Source: a virus
Length of the DNA: 40,485 nucleotides
Direction: 5' to 3' (one strand)
Virus record (IMG/VR): IMGVR_UViG_3300046703_000026
Span: 1 to 40,485 of that record
Of this stretch, positions 28,101-33,933 are shown in pieces. Position numbers and translations under genes: made by a program. The notes beneath the pieces are model-generated. The model had not been told where the DNA came from. It did no database searches and worked only from the letters and a program-made list of their open reading frames with translations. The first letter of the stretch is position 1, and each line of letters starts with the position of its first letter.

Positions 28101-29692
28101 ACGTCAACGAATGAGTTAGGAAACTCCAGGTAAGCCTTATTGACTGTCTCGTTGGTAGTAACACCAAACCCAAGCCTCGCCTGAAGTGCGGCTATCTCTT
28201 TGTTGGTAACTTCTCTGAGCTCACCAGCAGCAAGACGGTCAGGGTCATAGGACTCGCCATAGCCTGAGTACGCATTACGATACTTAGGGATGACTAGCTG
28301 GTGTTGACCAAGGATAAGGTTTTGAGCTCCCATGCGTTCCTCAAGAGGAACTTCTGGAAGGTTCTCAAGTTGACCTTTCTGGTTTACTATCCTGCCCATG
28401 GAGACATTCGCATAAGTCCACTTATTGCTTGATGGAACAATCTCTCCAGCGTGGTGTGGGACATTGATATTGATATCACCCTGGATTAGCCCCTCAATGT
28501 TTTCTGCAACAACGTAGCTTGGGGTCTTACGAAAACCCATTGCGCCAATCTTTATCCCCATATTCTCTGGATAAAGTGTACCGCCTCCAGGTTGTAGGGC
28601 TTCCTGTGGGGTATAGAGATTAGTCGTGACAAATCCAGCCTCAGGGATACGACCACCTACCTGTGCTGTAGTAAGGCGATAGCCAGCACCAAAGCCCCTT
28701 TGCGGAATGGGGGTTGGAGCTATTGGCTGTCGATTGAAGTCCAGGGGTTCGGCTGTATCTCTGCCCTCAATAAGGTTCAAGTGCTTTGACATCGAAGACG
28801 TAGGCAGATATCCGAGGTTGCCCCTGGCTGCATAGTGGAAGTACTCACGTAAACGGCGGGTCTCTCCACCACTCATACCTCTGTCCTGAGCGTAACCATA
28901 TTCTCTCAGGGCTGAGCCAAAGGTGGATGTATAGTTGGGTTGACCAGGAGGAGCCTGTACGTAGATGGGAGCATTGGTCTCTATCGTATGATAGGTATAC
29001 TCATTCATACGGCGAGCCTGTTCCATCTGAGCAACACCAGCGGCCTTCTCATCTGCAAAGACGTTGGATAGCTGAAGAGTCTTAGCAGCATTCTGGACAA
29101 GCGATGGAGCGGAGCGTTTATTGATGAGCATCGTTCCAGCGGCTACCGAGATGTCTGCATTCTCGTCAGCACCTTCAGCAGCGATGTTGTACAAATGACT
29201 CTGCACGTCAGCATTAGTGTTGCCCTGAGCTCTTTCAGTACGGACTGTCTCGAATGACGTGGAGAGTGCCGCAGCAAAACTAGCTGTCGGGCCTCGTAGT
29301 ACCTGTTGGATAGTAAATGGGTCTTTAGCGGTTCTGGCACGATTGCCCTGCTGAGCACCTAGCTGATAACTTCTTTCAAGTGTGCCAGCGAACACATAGC
29401 CATAATCGCCTCTACGTGTCATCAACTGCGGAGCCCACTCATTCACAGGGGCAGCATTTTGATTGCCATAGTTGGTGGTAAAGTTCGATTGTGCAGGAAG
29501 ATTTATATTGAGATTGGTGGATACGGTCTCGTTGCCACGAGTATGCGAGATGTGAAAGAAACTCGCTTCTGGTAACACCTGACCACGTGGGGTCTTGCGC
29601 TCGATGTACGAAACTGCGTACTCTGGCCCCAAAATGGACTCAAGATATTTCCCAAAGTCCTGCATGTTTGGCTTATTGAAATTGGCTGGCAT
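19187..29692 (-). CDS. Tape measure protein
   Basis: 3501 residues. Tape measures set tail length and are ejected with DNA; by the usual 0.15 nm per residue this predicts a tail of about 525 nm. Residues ~2000-2140 contain Pro/Thr/Gly-rich linkers. Hydrophobic stretches follow near 2420-2440 (L-G-G-W-G-M-M-F-A-G-R-M-F-G) and 2500-2550. From ~3140 the protein is Gln/Trp-rich, then a long charged coiled coil (LRDLQREYQREQWELQKQMV). Residues 3399-3420 hold a C2H2-finger-like L-N-A-H-I-Q-Q-V-H helix but only one Cys. The end has the tape-measure motif V-G-E-H-G-K-P-E-W-F-V-P. GGGAG precedes the start. Three palindrome copies lie within it. Confidence 0.9.
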   Translation of the reverse strand: MPANFNKPNMQDFGKYLESILGPEYAVSYIERKTPRGQVLPEASFFHISHTRGNETVSTNLNINLPAQSNFTTNYGNQNAAPVNEWAPQLMTRRGDYGYVFAGTLERSYQLGAQQGNRARTAKDPFTIQQVLRGPTASFAAALSTSFETVRTERAQGNTNADVQSHLYNIAAEGADENADISVAAGTMLINKRSAPSLVQNAAKTLQLSNVFADEKAAGVAQMEQARRMNEYTYHTIETNAPIYVQAPPGQPNYTSTFGSALREYGYAQDRGMSGGETRRLREYFHYAARGNLGYLPTSSMSKHLNLIEGRDTAEPLDFNRQPIAPTPIPQRGFGAGYRLTTAQVGGRIPEAGFVTTNLYTPQEALQPGGGTLYPENMGIKIGAMGFRKTPSYVVAENIEGLIQGDININVPHHAGEIVPSSNKWTYANVSMGRIVNQKGQLENLPEVPLEERMGAQNLILGQHQLVIPKYRNAYSGYGESYDPDRLAAGELREVTNKEIAALQARLGFGVTTNETVNKAYLEFPNSFVDVNAKWAGEGEKIGLTEEAGRPVINVGTKSPIPITTTSIEIKSLPEKMITSLGGLNATRQERLLSQYAEDLRLSELQKTGAEAQALAQQYEGVTTVLGETRTARAQNPAARLDIDRMSELMGLPAHEVGRDILQRIFLGGRTTQQLSQMSETELNTMAQSPQNLTNLRRYGTGFVGSDMTTQVSRMYEEQEYQTLLSPYQLANPNMGAAESEAAFQKQFGFAAQAENGQRMRTHGIPGFAVTGISSAGLEWSGGGRANAEIAGLLTAKAPDYAAALGLSTLDTEAAGNLSRGLEAQKIHEMRNPARWGAAQLTALSMVDRARGTSGFEIPESTTITEQMASKMSSDVGLMSSLGRSGSTLAGLTAFESKLQEYFPNVEPDTLKTRPLAFETAPGYYLPSTHAIRTQAEESVTGEDKTRLWNMAQGAIRQGIEGSTYHDPDAVMSGGNKIYNYLAKRFGLSEGVKTEGNKALFGSDVPITNARYSYWQGLKQNEVYVPEELARASIRHGLTGIGVEPTEEDVNQMWNAIQGKNSKIRMPSAVKQYVKEMGLPISGGRWPLLEGKGSAFFGNLVTSQQLERRGSAVPIASGMSNSVFRIGAGLSSILGGDFDLDQLWAAMGITSARRGKSGNLSVQFGAFTRKGELRPSVETGLREVAGVPYRKILEGLFPSGMSEQFDPLYQNILKTGSGGMAAIAKLMGTQYDKAGLYPYQMLKESLQTWSGSKTMMGSTYNYTRAREAQQSVSGWTTEQIMQARRTRAQLYQPFLDILAKNPTPLVEMYQKSFLSTGTSGGVGTLGMGWGLTNDKNDINWTSKAAQNNRLDKASIMQTTQNMLYSAIQPSNLLGKQFLPTPELLASDFSPEGSRAFVPASGRNPLDVNMWRDIQAARNAGTPNLEMERQYYEQTSLQEALTGPYQGKGTIVEKAQAMRDAGMDWFRANYAQDENRLKMFNMPILGAMFGKAVASKALNEPGWQPPDAFAQTEEGQLLMQNAALQQPLFNMMKGKLFPADTAMKFMRGAQNLGRGVNNTLAWGLGNIQNLLGFGKMGLTSELGTMYEQVADMPVEIRGHEVPALAGVGPKYETNTTLGKRPRQEYREQSLLASNVYSVGKFLGYQNPFKLSNMLFPSEGNKYLEAGTIMEARLGAIMGEKAGWKSVNPMRYNEDTGRLESVEASNPAFPWSSPFTWRGKLSGQQHETIVSATEDFVHNVRRPGQESFMQFEELKHVSAGITREQIIKERLPAAKLQSRVTPWTIEENLKDVARGGKEGEAAAERILQPLRSRFETEAEYKEAQENLLAGRFGSRPTFVQAGSPLATEIEKGANADVGAIQGMIEEQHQPGYWGAGITTSYVSNPTQHDELTQQIAAGSRDVLAARPRSLAKMWDIAAAAPAYWEQRQKQLQAAGQPLSHVRAMMDTAGAAYKALRSIGVGAYQDLTQTQATGPSVIQSGMGSAFAGMPFMPPMPGATGTTSGTTQAQTPLSQQATIPVQPPAATPPAATTVPTAIPTTPVLGGYTQKDAEELARLAGEQRQAPTLLGKARMEQLINKRLDNSNFVNQVGRYAPPTGSGAPTAGTPVAPGGTTGAPVAPSGGVPLAPKPGQVDPTAQANRFLQQYNQFFPQTSSGAPDLNRGVYAANQALFAKLGAVTGTSVTTVAEASAALANMSSEDITKKFGGFQKPGQQLHEMYRLAGQVIKNESQIAFDKLPAAQRSQVIDLARQVRDTSTQEGQAGVPLITASKAFEVTKTKDTAGAPMGSVLAAHFEKLSTISQKLYDNMEALRKGSIDYNTAKNEETRLVKEGSQISAQIKTEKVGGPLEEAGLLQRNATGQLERIAGIVPRGIKQAEDLAKFEAARNEELAGVLPGEAQPRGLAGFGGMARKALGGWGMMFAGRMFGLATGGMTYSGAEAAQLEGVFGGAAGQMSGTPYMPYNQAQRIQNLKALYGSEVQGLPGLQTFAQTTPGLSDVYNTAVAGLGGFGYAAWIGSLGGKDSMLSKYAPAIGGVLAAASLIGTGAQKAQNPEPVGQRMAYASRIGSTPGEAIGQIFSLTDTIAQILNPSGTKEATQGYQEVGFLMGRGATPASMVSQLGTMHGGKLTAEEANKANIRAMRLILQENPELSPEAVAKAYSFGASTGIAQDQYSKVAAYMQQTGMSPEVMSNIMTLTGRGYGAQYGGGQLGQAFLQSMGTMTPTMSKYLEAGQGVLQQMGTAATYATQGMDWTQLQNYTSTLGQYAGTPQAGVFTNQMQQWQQQKQFGWNVQQPNAAMLTHTPTQEELGIEAIRSQKAENVSQLVNQIGAIQSNYLGRTDTEAWTTQQGLSGKSVGELQKMLDEMSDLAKSVAMQRSLVPGKTEQYYQDYRAQMESMVPSERIIQQGSQDQLLAAREMLMQQGVPYSVAQPQMEYLQANRTPQQITRFAKETQWGAAAAEQMAMGWSLREPQKADVLSMLNWQAEVASGMPEARVTPMGTPYNDYYKNMIQGIAQFEPYALTQGVANGLNIPGTETQIPGFMASRDIWGPNAPMGMAGMPLNAPAFTVSGASHPLFGMLQQNLGSSMNWKGGVGQAFSQGYQVPGTNFAMAGLQGAQNYLMVQQAENQAAYAGNSAAQLALAMKYTPQMWGIQDQTTNLGYEQQRWGFQRQEQGLQMQQQQAQQNWGMQQTQMNMQRGWTRQDWVTQDQQRNQQWGWQVEDFQENVRFMTGRDRRLAERQMSRATITHDQEGDQIDKNRKRQEEMWALEDERFDLQKQQFMENQKFQEEGIAKQKEFFEQRVVLETQLRDLQREYQREQWELQKQMVGIQAKQAQDAADYATLQAGISATMLEQQTMTEDIQKNGVDFVTLWDTKLKEWVALLGGTPQSGGNPPSGNDPNVTCPIASDWTGPASQLNAHIQQVHMSATGSPIGAGEPQVVGEHGKPEWFVPNVNGKITPYKPWDSTSMKSTVASDRREREPALIIVNIGNEELKRYVVKAVEEEL
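23663..23680. repeat. Dispersed palindrome, exact core
   Basis: ACTCAGAGGCGTCTGAGC, inside the tape measure; G replaces the pyrimidine after CTCAGA. Codons for A-Q-T-P-L-S. Confidence 0.55.
27652..27667. repeat. Palindrome variant, spacer of two
   Basis: TCTCAGACATCTGAGA in the tape measure gene, with two bases between CTCAGA and TCTGAG. Confidence 0.35.
27880..27896. repeat. Palindrome variant, spacer of three
   Basis: GCTCAGATAATCTGAGG in the tape measure gene. Confidence 0.35.
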
Positions 29693-29698
29693 AACTCC

Positions 29699-29965
29699 CT
29701 ACTTCCCTGCTAGAGCAATTTGTGTCTTTTCTACAGTAGCCCATTCTTCAAGGAACTGTTTTATTACACCATGCTCTTGCACCCACCAAAATGGTTGGTC
29801 TAGCAAACCGCCAGCGACATAAGGAAGACCTAAATCCCTGGCTTGTTCATAACGAGTAAGGGCTTCAGGCTTCTCTAGTCTCTCTTCAGGTGGTATCTTG
29901 CCACCCGCTCGAATTTCATTACCTTGTCCGAAGTAGTCCCACAGATACGTTTTGAGAGCATTCAT
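29699..29965 (-). CDS. Tail assembly chaperone, frameshift extension (T part)
   Basis: 88 residues from its first ATG, but probably read mainly as the C-terminal part of a -1 frameshift product from the upstream gene. The ATG has no Shine-Dalgarno within the normal distance, and the frame is open upstream through the shift site. The protein (ALTRYEQARDLGLPYVAGGL, then D-Q-P-F-W-W-V-Q-E-H) resembles the second part of G/GT-type chaperones, small helical proteins between tail tube and tape measure genes. The stop lies seven bases before the tape measure start. Confidence 0.65.
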   Translation of the reverse strand: MNALKTYLWDYFGQGNEIRAGGKIPPEERLEKPEALTRYEQARDLGLPYVAGGLLDQPFWWVQEHGVIKQFLEEWATVEKTQIALAGK

Positions 29966-29979
29966 CTGTTGGGATAAAA

Positions 29980-29989
29980 CTATTCCCCC
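29980..29989 (-). other. Likely programmed -1 frameshift site
   Basis: In the minus-strand RNA the first chaperone frame ends GAC TTG GGG GAA TAG. The run of five G lets the GGG tRNA re-pair one base back, after which the reading frame continues GGA ATA GTT TTA TCC CAA CAG ATG into the 88-residue frame with no stop. The fused protein would be about 249 residues. The frame offset (-1) is the one used in lambda-type G/GT chaperones. The slippery run is not a canonical heptamer, and I have not found the downstream stimulatory structure. Confidence 0.6.
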
Positions 29990-30447
29990 AAGTCGGTGTC
30001 GCCCACGCCTCCCATAATCCAGTGCGGGTTCATCTCTTGGACTTTTGAATGAATTTCGGCGGCTGTCTCATCGTCAAGTGTGCCAAAGGCATCGTTGAAC
30101 TGGTCAGTTCTCATGTCCAGAAACGGCCCATTAGCATCACTCTTGAAGCGAAACAGAGGTTCTTTGCCATCAGCCTTGGTGATATTGCATCCTACCAGTG
30201 TCAACTCGACTTCCTTGGAGATAAGGTCATACAAAGGAAGACGGAAGATGACACGCTCTTTCCCGCCGTTATTGTCGGCAAGCTCACGAATGTACTCCGC
30301 AAACAGCTTACTACGCAGGGAGTTCTGCCGTACTGTTGCCAGACGGATAGTGACAATGGTCTTTTCATCGGTTGGAATACCTTGGCGCTCGTCTAGCTTC
30401 TCAAGTTGAAACTCTTTTGTCTCAGGTGGTGATACACGTGCTGGCAT
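29980..30447 (-). CDS. Tail assembly chaperone (G part)
   Basis: 155 residues, first of the two chaperone frames between the cargo cassette and the tape measure, the classic place for G/GT proteins that hold the tape measure during tail assembly. Residues about 35-110 are mixed alpha/beta (RLATVRQNSLRSKLFAEYIR, VIFRLPLYDLISKEVELTLV), and the end is acidic (MGGVGDTDLGE), where the shift site lies. The start has AGGAG six bases away. It is close to phage tail proteins but the family assignment rests mostly on position and the frameshift. Confidence 0.65.
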   Translation of the reverse strand: MPARVSPPETKEFQLEKLDERQGIPTDEKTIVTIRLATVRQNSLRSKLFAEYIRELADNNGGKERVIFRLPLYDLISKEVELTLVGCNITKADGKEPLFRFKSDANGPFLDMRTDQFNDAFGTLDDETAAEIHSKVQEMNPHWIMGGVGDTDLGE

Positions 30448-30456
30448 GTTAGTCTC

Positions 30457-31095
30457 CTAATGTACTCGTTTGAGATACCCCGAAGGGTTCCATGTGATTA
30501 GATATTGCTCGCATTCTCGGTCAACCTCAAATGCGTGGTTCTCTTTCAAGAAGGTCTGTATAGCTGGATAGGGGCCGCTGTAGTTCCTTGGTAGTCCATG
30601 ATTGGCGATACTGTCTTCCACGATGTAATAACCACCCTTCTTTATAAGGGGTGAGTATAATCGTAGACAAGCAAGTGTATGCTTTTCGTCATGGCTGGAG
30701 TCCTCGATGACTATGACCTTCTCAGGAAATTTTATTTGCTCAAGTATTTGAGGTAAGACATCCAGGGCTGCCCCTGTAAGGAACATACAACGTGGATGCT
30801 GTCTCGCTAATGGGTATATTTTATCACAGATATCAACACTGATGATACGCCCCTTGCCTATTCTGTCAAGCCAGTGTGCCATCATTAGAGCACTGCCACC
30901 AAACTTACTGCCAATCTCTATGATGACATCTGGCTTATAGTTGAACAGGAGTTGCTGATATACCCATGCATCCAGAGGAAATTTGTAGGTTGGGATGCCG
31001 AAGTATGTCGCTTTCTTCAGAATACCATCTTGAATGTGTCGAAACACAGTTTCAAGGTCTACTCTTTTCTCAACAGCCTGTTCGTGAGTAATCAT
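30457..31095 (-). CDS. CmcI/rhamnosyl O-methyltransferase-family SAM enzyme
   Basis: 212 residues. The N-terminal part carries the cephalosporin hydroxylase (CmcI) signature: K-F-P-L-D-A-W-V-Y-Q-Q-L-L-F, K-P-D-V-I-I-E-I-G-S-K-F-G-G-S-A, then R-I-I-S-V-D-I and V-I-E-D-S-S-H-D. The E-I-G-S-x-x-G-G loop binds SAM in this Rossmann family, whose members include the methyltransferase of cephamycin synthesis and rhamnosyl O-methyltransferases. Here sugar O-methylation is more likely than antibiotic synthesis. The ATG overlaps the stop of the previous gene by four bases (ATGA); a longer in-frame extension to 31143 exists but has no support. Confidence 0.7.
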   Translation of the reverse strand: MITHEQAVEKRVDLETVFRHIQDGILKKATYFGIPTYKFPLDAWVYQQLLFNYKPDVIIEIGSKFGGSALMMAHWLDRIGKGRIISVDICDKIYPLARQHPRCMFLTGAALDVLPQILEQIKFPEKVIVIEDSSHDEKHTLACLRLYSPLIKKGGYYIVEDSIANHGLPRNYSGPYPAIQTFLKENHAFEVDRECEQYLITWNPSGYLKRVH

Positions 31096-31709
31096 TTTCG
31101 TGTAGCGCTCCAGATGCGACCATAGGTGTGATAGTCCTTCCATAGACCAGAAGGTATCACAATTTCGTCAATGACCTTGGTGACACCCACTTGGCGTGTA
31201 TGGTAGTCATGGAAGGCGATATGTCCACCAGAGGGAATGAACCCAAACCAAGCAGTGTAGTCTGCAAGTACATTTGCAAACTTGTGGCTTGCGTCAATGA
31301 AGAGCAGGTCAATGGGTTTGGTGCGCCGAGATGCAGCCTTTAGGCTGCTAATCATCTTTGGGATAACAAAATCACTCAGACCCATCTGAGCCACTTGGTC
31401 TTGGAATATCTGCCAAGTTTCCTCACTGGAGTAGTGAGCGAAGGTCTTGCCAACACCCTTTGTCCAAAGGTCAATGGCATAGATTTTGGCTGTGTTATTG
31501 CCAGCCTCTTTAGCAGCAGAGGCCATAACACAAATCGACTTGCCACGGTGGGAGCCAATCTCAACAATACATCCACCCATGGGGATATTCAAGCCAAGCC
31601 ACGAAAGATGCTTGACCTCAATATCGTTGATGCCTGTGGTGCTACCCTTGTCGCCAGACAAGAGTGCATTCAGTTCATCATGTTTGTTCAAAATAGAAAG
31701 CTGTTCCAT
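31092..31709 (-). CDS. Class I SAM-dependent methyltransferase (MTase_24-like)
   Basis: 205 residues. The SAM-binding loop is G-C-I-V-E-I-G-S-H-R-G-K-S-I-C-V (about 49-64), the acidic motif A-I-D-L-W follows near 81, and I-D-L-L-F-I-D-A-S-H and G-G-H-I-A-F-H-D-Y-H complete the core typical of small-molecule or sugar methyltransferases. Its start is inside the end of the glycerophosphotransferase-like gene (32-base overlap) with AAGGAG upstream, and its end overlaps the CmcI-like gene, so the three form one tightly coupled cassette. An exact dispersed palindrome (31374-31391) lies in codons for A-Q-M-G-L-S. Confidence 0.75.
   Translation of the reverse strand: MEQLSILNKHDELNALLSGDKGSTTGINDIEVKHLSWLGLNIPMGGCIVEIGSHRGKSICVMASAAKEAGNNTAKIYAIDLWTKGVGKTFAHYSSEETWQIFQDQVAQMGLSDFVIPKMISSLKAASRRTKPIDLLFIDASHKFANVLADYTAWFGFIPSGGHIAFHDYHTRQVGVTKVIDEIVIPSGLWKDYHTYGRIWSATRK
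31374..31391. repeat. Dispersed palindrome, exact core
   Basis: ACTCAGACCCATCTGAGC inside the MTase_24-like gene, codons for A-Q-M-G-L-S. Confidence 0.6.
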
Positions 31710-32766
31710 CTCGTTTACTCCTTATGTATTCTGTTATTGCCCTAGCAGCCCTCTTCGCAGATTTGCCCATGTAGGGATACAACTCATCAATCATCTTGAG
31801 TCTTTGTGGATAAAATTCTTCTGGATGAGCTATGGTTCTACGAACTGCTGTTAGTAGCTGGCTAGGTTTGTTCACACAAATTCCTATGTCTGTGTAATCC
31901 CAAAACCTTATTCCCCAATGTACATCTCTACGGAACCAAGGTGCGTTCAATATTATAACAGGTTTACCAGTACAGGAAAACTCGTACATCGTTGACGATG
32001 CATCGTTGATATAGATATCGCAACGCTTCATAATCTTACTGAAGTCGGGCTCGATGTCAGTAATACCACAGTTGTTATAAAGCGGAATTAGCTTATTGAT
32101 GATTTTGGGGTGTCCGTGTCCTACAATATGAAATTTCTGTGCAAGTTCTGGAAGTATCTCCAGGTAGAAGTCAAAGGCGTTTCCAGCCTCAGGACAAACG
32201 GCTTTACCGTCCCAATGAAAGGATATCCCAATTGTAGGATTTTCTTTCTTGGTTGGCATCTCTAGTGAGATGGTATCCATCTTTGGAGTACCTATAATAA
32301 CCTGTGGCGCTGTCGGGAAAGTCTTAGCTGTCTTATCGTATATATTCTGATTTGGAGGAAGGAACAATGATACTTTACTACGCAAGCCCTCTCCACCACC
32401 ATAGCCTGGATGTACTTCAAAACTAAGTCCTACCCCATGCTCCATGAGAAAGAATGGTCGCATAGAGAATTGATGCCACGCTTGCTCCATATCCCCATAA
32501 GCACAGGTAACGATTGGCGACATGCCTGGAGGTCGTACTAGGAGTTTGTTCCCTCTTACGCTATGGGAGTGTAGGGTCTCGTACTCAAAGCCCTTGGTTT
32601 TAGCATATTCTTCAATGCATTCAGGAATATAAAACGTACCACGCTCAGATGGTCTGAGCTCGTTCCAAACTGGTAATAAATGGTCTATAAAATGAGTTCT
32701 ACGTGCAAAGAAGTCGGGCTTCATAGCCCAAGACGGTTTGTGTACCGTGGGTGCGTATTCTGCCAT
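31678..32766 (-). CDS. CDP-glycerol glycerophosphotransferase-like (GT-B) enzyme
   Basis: 362 residues. The C-terminal half has the Glyphos_transf/GT-B hallmark: C-D-I-Y-I-N-D-A-S-S-T-M-Y-E-F-S-C-T-G-K-P-V-I-I-L-N, equivalent to the D-Y-S-S-x-x-x-D-F-x-x-x-x-K-P motif of teichoic-acid polymerases, preceded by F-H-I-V-G-H-G-H-P. These enzymes transfer glycerol phosphate or sugars to a growing glycan. Residues 1-180 would be the acceptor half. The gene opens a three-gene cassette after the tail tube gene, with AAGGTGG directly after a strong hairpin. Whether it acts on virion or host glycans is not shown. A variant palindrome lies near its start (32643-32659). Confidence 0.7.
   Translation of the reverse strand: MAEYAPTVHKPSWAMKPDFFARRTHFIDHLLPVWNELRPSERGTFYIPECIEEYAKTKGFEYETLHSHSVRGNKLLVRPPGMSPIVTCAYGDMEQAWHQFSMRPFFLMEHGVGLSFEVHPGYGGGEGLRSKVSLFLPPNQNIYDKTAKTFPTAPQVIIGTPKMDTISLEMPTKKENPTIGISFHWDGKAVCPEAGNAFDFYLEILPELAQKFHIVGHGHPKIINKLIPLYNNCGITDIEPDFSKIMKRCDIYINDASSTMYEFSCTGKPVIILNAPWFRRDVHWGIRFWDYTDIGICVNKPSQLLTAVRRTIAHPEEFYPQRLKMIDELYPYMGKSAKRAARAITEYIRSKRDGTAFYFEQT
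32643..32659. repeat. Palindrome variant, spacer of three
   Basis: GCTCAGATGGTCTGAGC near the start of the glycerophosphotransferase-like gene, in a third codon phase (E-L-R-P-S-E-R). Confidence 0.4.
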
Positions 32767-32777
32767 GTCTCCACCTT

Positions 32778-32808
32778 GGTAGCCCTCAGAGGAGGGCTGA
32801 GGGCTACC
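32778..32808 (-). terminator. Perfect 12-bp hairpin between tail tube and glycan cassette
   Basis: GGTAGCCCTCAG (32778-32789) and CTGAGGGCTACC (32797-32808) are perfect inverted arms around a seven-base loop. In the minus-strand RNA the stem ends directly against the Shine-Dalgarno of the glycerophosphotransferase-like gene and is not followed by a U tract. It could attenuate transcription into the cassette, hold back its translation, or protect the upstream tail tube message from 3' exonucleases. Confidence 0.6.
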
Positions 32809-32827
32809 TATTCAATTGTGGTGAAGG

Positions 32828-33910
32828 TTATGAGCCAGCGGAAGGCCAGACGTAACTGGCGGTCTCATTCTTCAGGATAAAGGTTGCGTAATCACCAGCA
32901 GTGGGTTCGAGAGCCGTACCAGTGAACCGAGCGATGATAGCCTGTCCACCAGCAAGCTGGATGGGGCCATTCATCTGCCACATGATGTTCTGTGCGGCGA
33001 TGTTCAACTGGAACTTCTGCGTTCCTGAGCCAGCGATACCAGTACCAAGCATCGCAACGTCCATGGAGCCTGTCATCGGGTTTGAAGACCAAGTTGTGCC
33101 GACATTACTGCCAGTCAAGATGGCCTTGTACAGTCCAGGGTTGTTCCATTTGATTGTGCAATCAAATGTAATCTGGCGCTGGAGGATAGTGATATCTTCC
33201 AGAGCAGGAGACCCATAGACCTTCTCCTGACGGATGTCAAGGTTCTGGTTTGCGAAGGTGACACGAGCACCAACAACAGGGAGTTCCTCTCCAGTCAAGC
33301 CACCACCAGTGAACTTGATAAAGCCACCGAGCTCACAACCAACGGGGATTGAGTCCCAGTTTTCGTAAGCGGCGTTTTGCCAAGACCAGCCAGCGATGCT
33401 GTCTGCGAGTGCGAACTCACGTCCCATGAAGTCCCACCGAGCAGTGATGGGCGAGTCGTTGGGCAGGGTGAGAGCGAGGGCAATCGGTTTTACATCGGTA
33501 TAAAGCTCACCGATATCCGTGTTGGGGTCACTCTCTTTCATGGGGATATATTTCCGCAGGGAAAGCCAGCGCACGAAGCTCTGGTCAGACGCAAGCGGTT
33601 TGAAGGTGTGTGTATACACACCACTGGCGGGCGCTCCAGTAGAGCAATCTCCGAGGGTTGCGTAAAGCAACCATCCGAGAGAGTTCTCCAGACGAGGCAT
33701 GAGTTCCACGCCTCCACCCACGACATATCCTGCCTTATAGGGGAAGGTAGGGAACGGGCCTGAGCCGATTTCCATCGGGCCTACCCGAATATCATCATTC
33801 ACGCCGAGGTCGATGAGCGTAGCCTTGTGCTTCCAGAAGAGAGTCGCAGCCTCTTCCATCGCACCCTGAGGGCCAAACCCAAAGACACCAGCTTGAGCAG
33901 TTACAGCCAT
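32828..33910 (-). CDS. Major tail tube protein
   Basis: 360 residues. The pattern G-S-G-P-F-P-T-F-P-Y-K-A-G-Y-V-V-G-G-G-V, then L-G-W-L-L-Y-A-T-L-G and late F-Q-L-N-I-A-A-Q-N-I matches phage tail tube proteins of the siphovirus type, with an Ig-like C-terminal part. It follows the head completion genes and precedes the chaperone and tape measure, as expected. The large size suggests an extra surface domain, a possible target of the neighbouring glycan cassette. GAGG lies seven bases before the ATG. Confidence 0.8.
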   Translation of the reverse strand: MAVTAQAGVFGFGPQGAMEEAATLFWKHKATLIDLGVNDDIRVGPMEIGSGPFPTFPYKAGYVVGGGVELMPRLENSLGWLLYATLGDCSTGAPASGVYTHTFKPLASDQSFVRWLSLRKYIPMKESDPNTDIGELYTDVKPIALALTLPNDSPITARWDFMGREFALADSIAGWSWQNAAYENWDSIPVGCELGGFIKFTGGGLTGEELPVVGARVTFANQNLDIRQEKVYGSPALEDITILQRQITFDCTIKWNNPGLYKAILTGSNVGTTWSSNPMTGSMDVAMLGTGIAGSGTQKFQLNIAAQNIMWQMNGPIQLAGGQAIIARFTGTALEPTAGDYATFILKNETASYVWPSAGS

Positions 33911-33933
33911 TTTATCACCTCATAGTCGTAGAG

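Noticed and set aside
30457-31095. Antibiotic (cephamycin) biosynthesis role for the CmcI-like protein
   Set aside because: The family includes sugar O-methyltransferases and the context is a glycan cassette in a phage; nothing else points to beta-lactam synthesis.
13859-31391. Palindrome copies explained by a conserved A-Q-T-x-L-S peptide
   Set aside because: The host proteins are unrelated, two intergenic copies and two copies in other codon phases exist, so peptide conservation does not explain the pattern.
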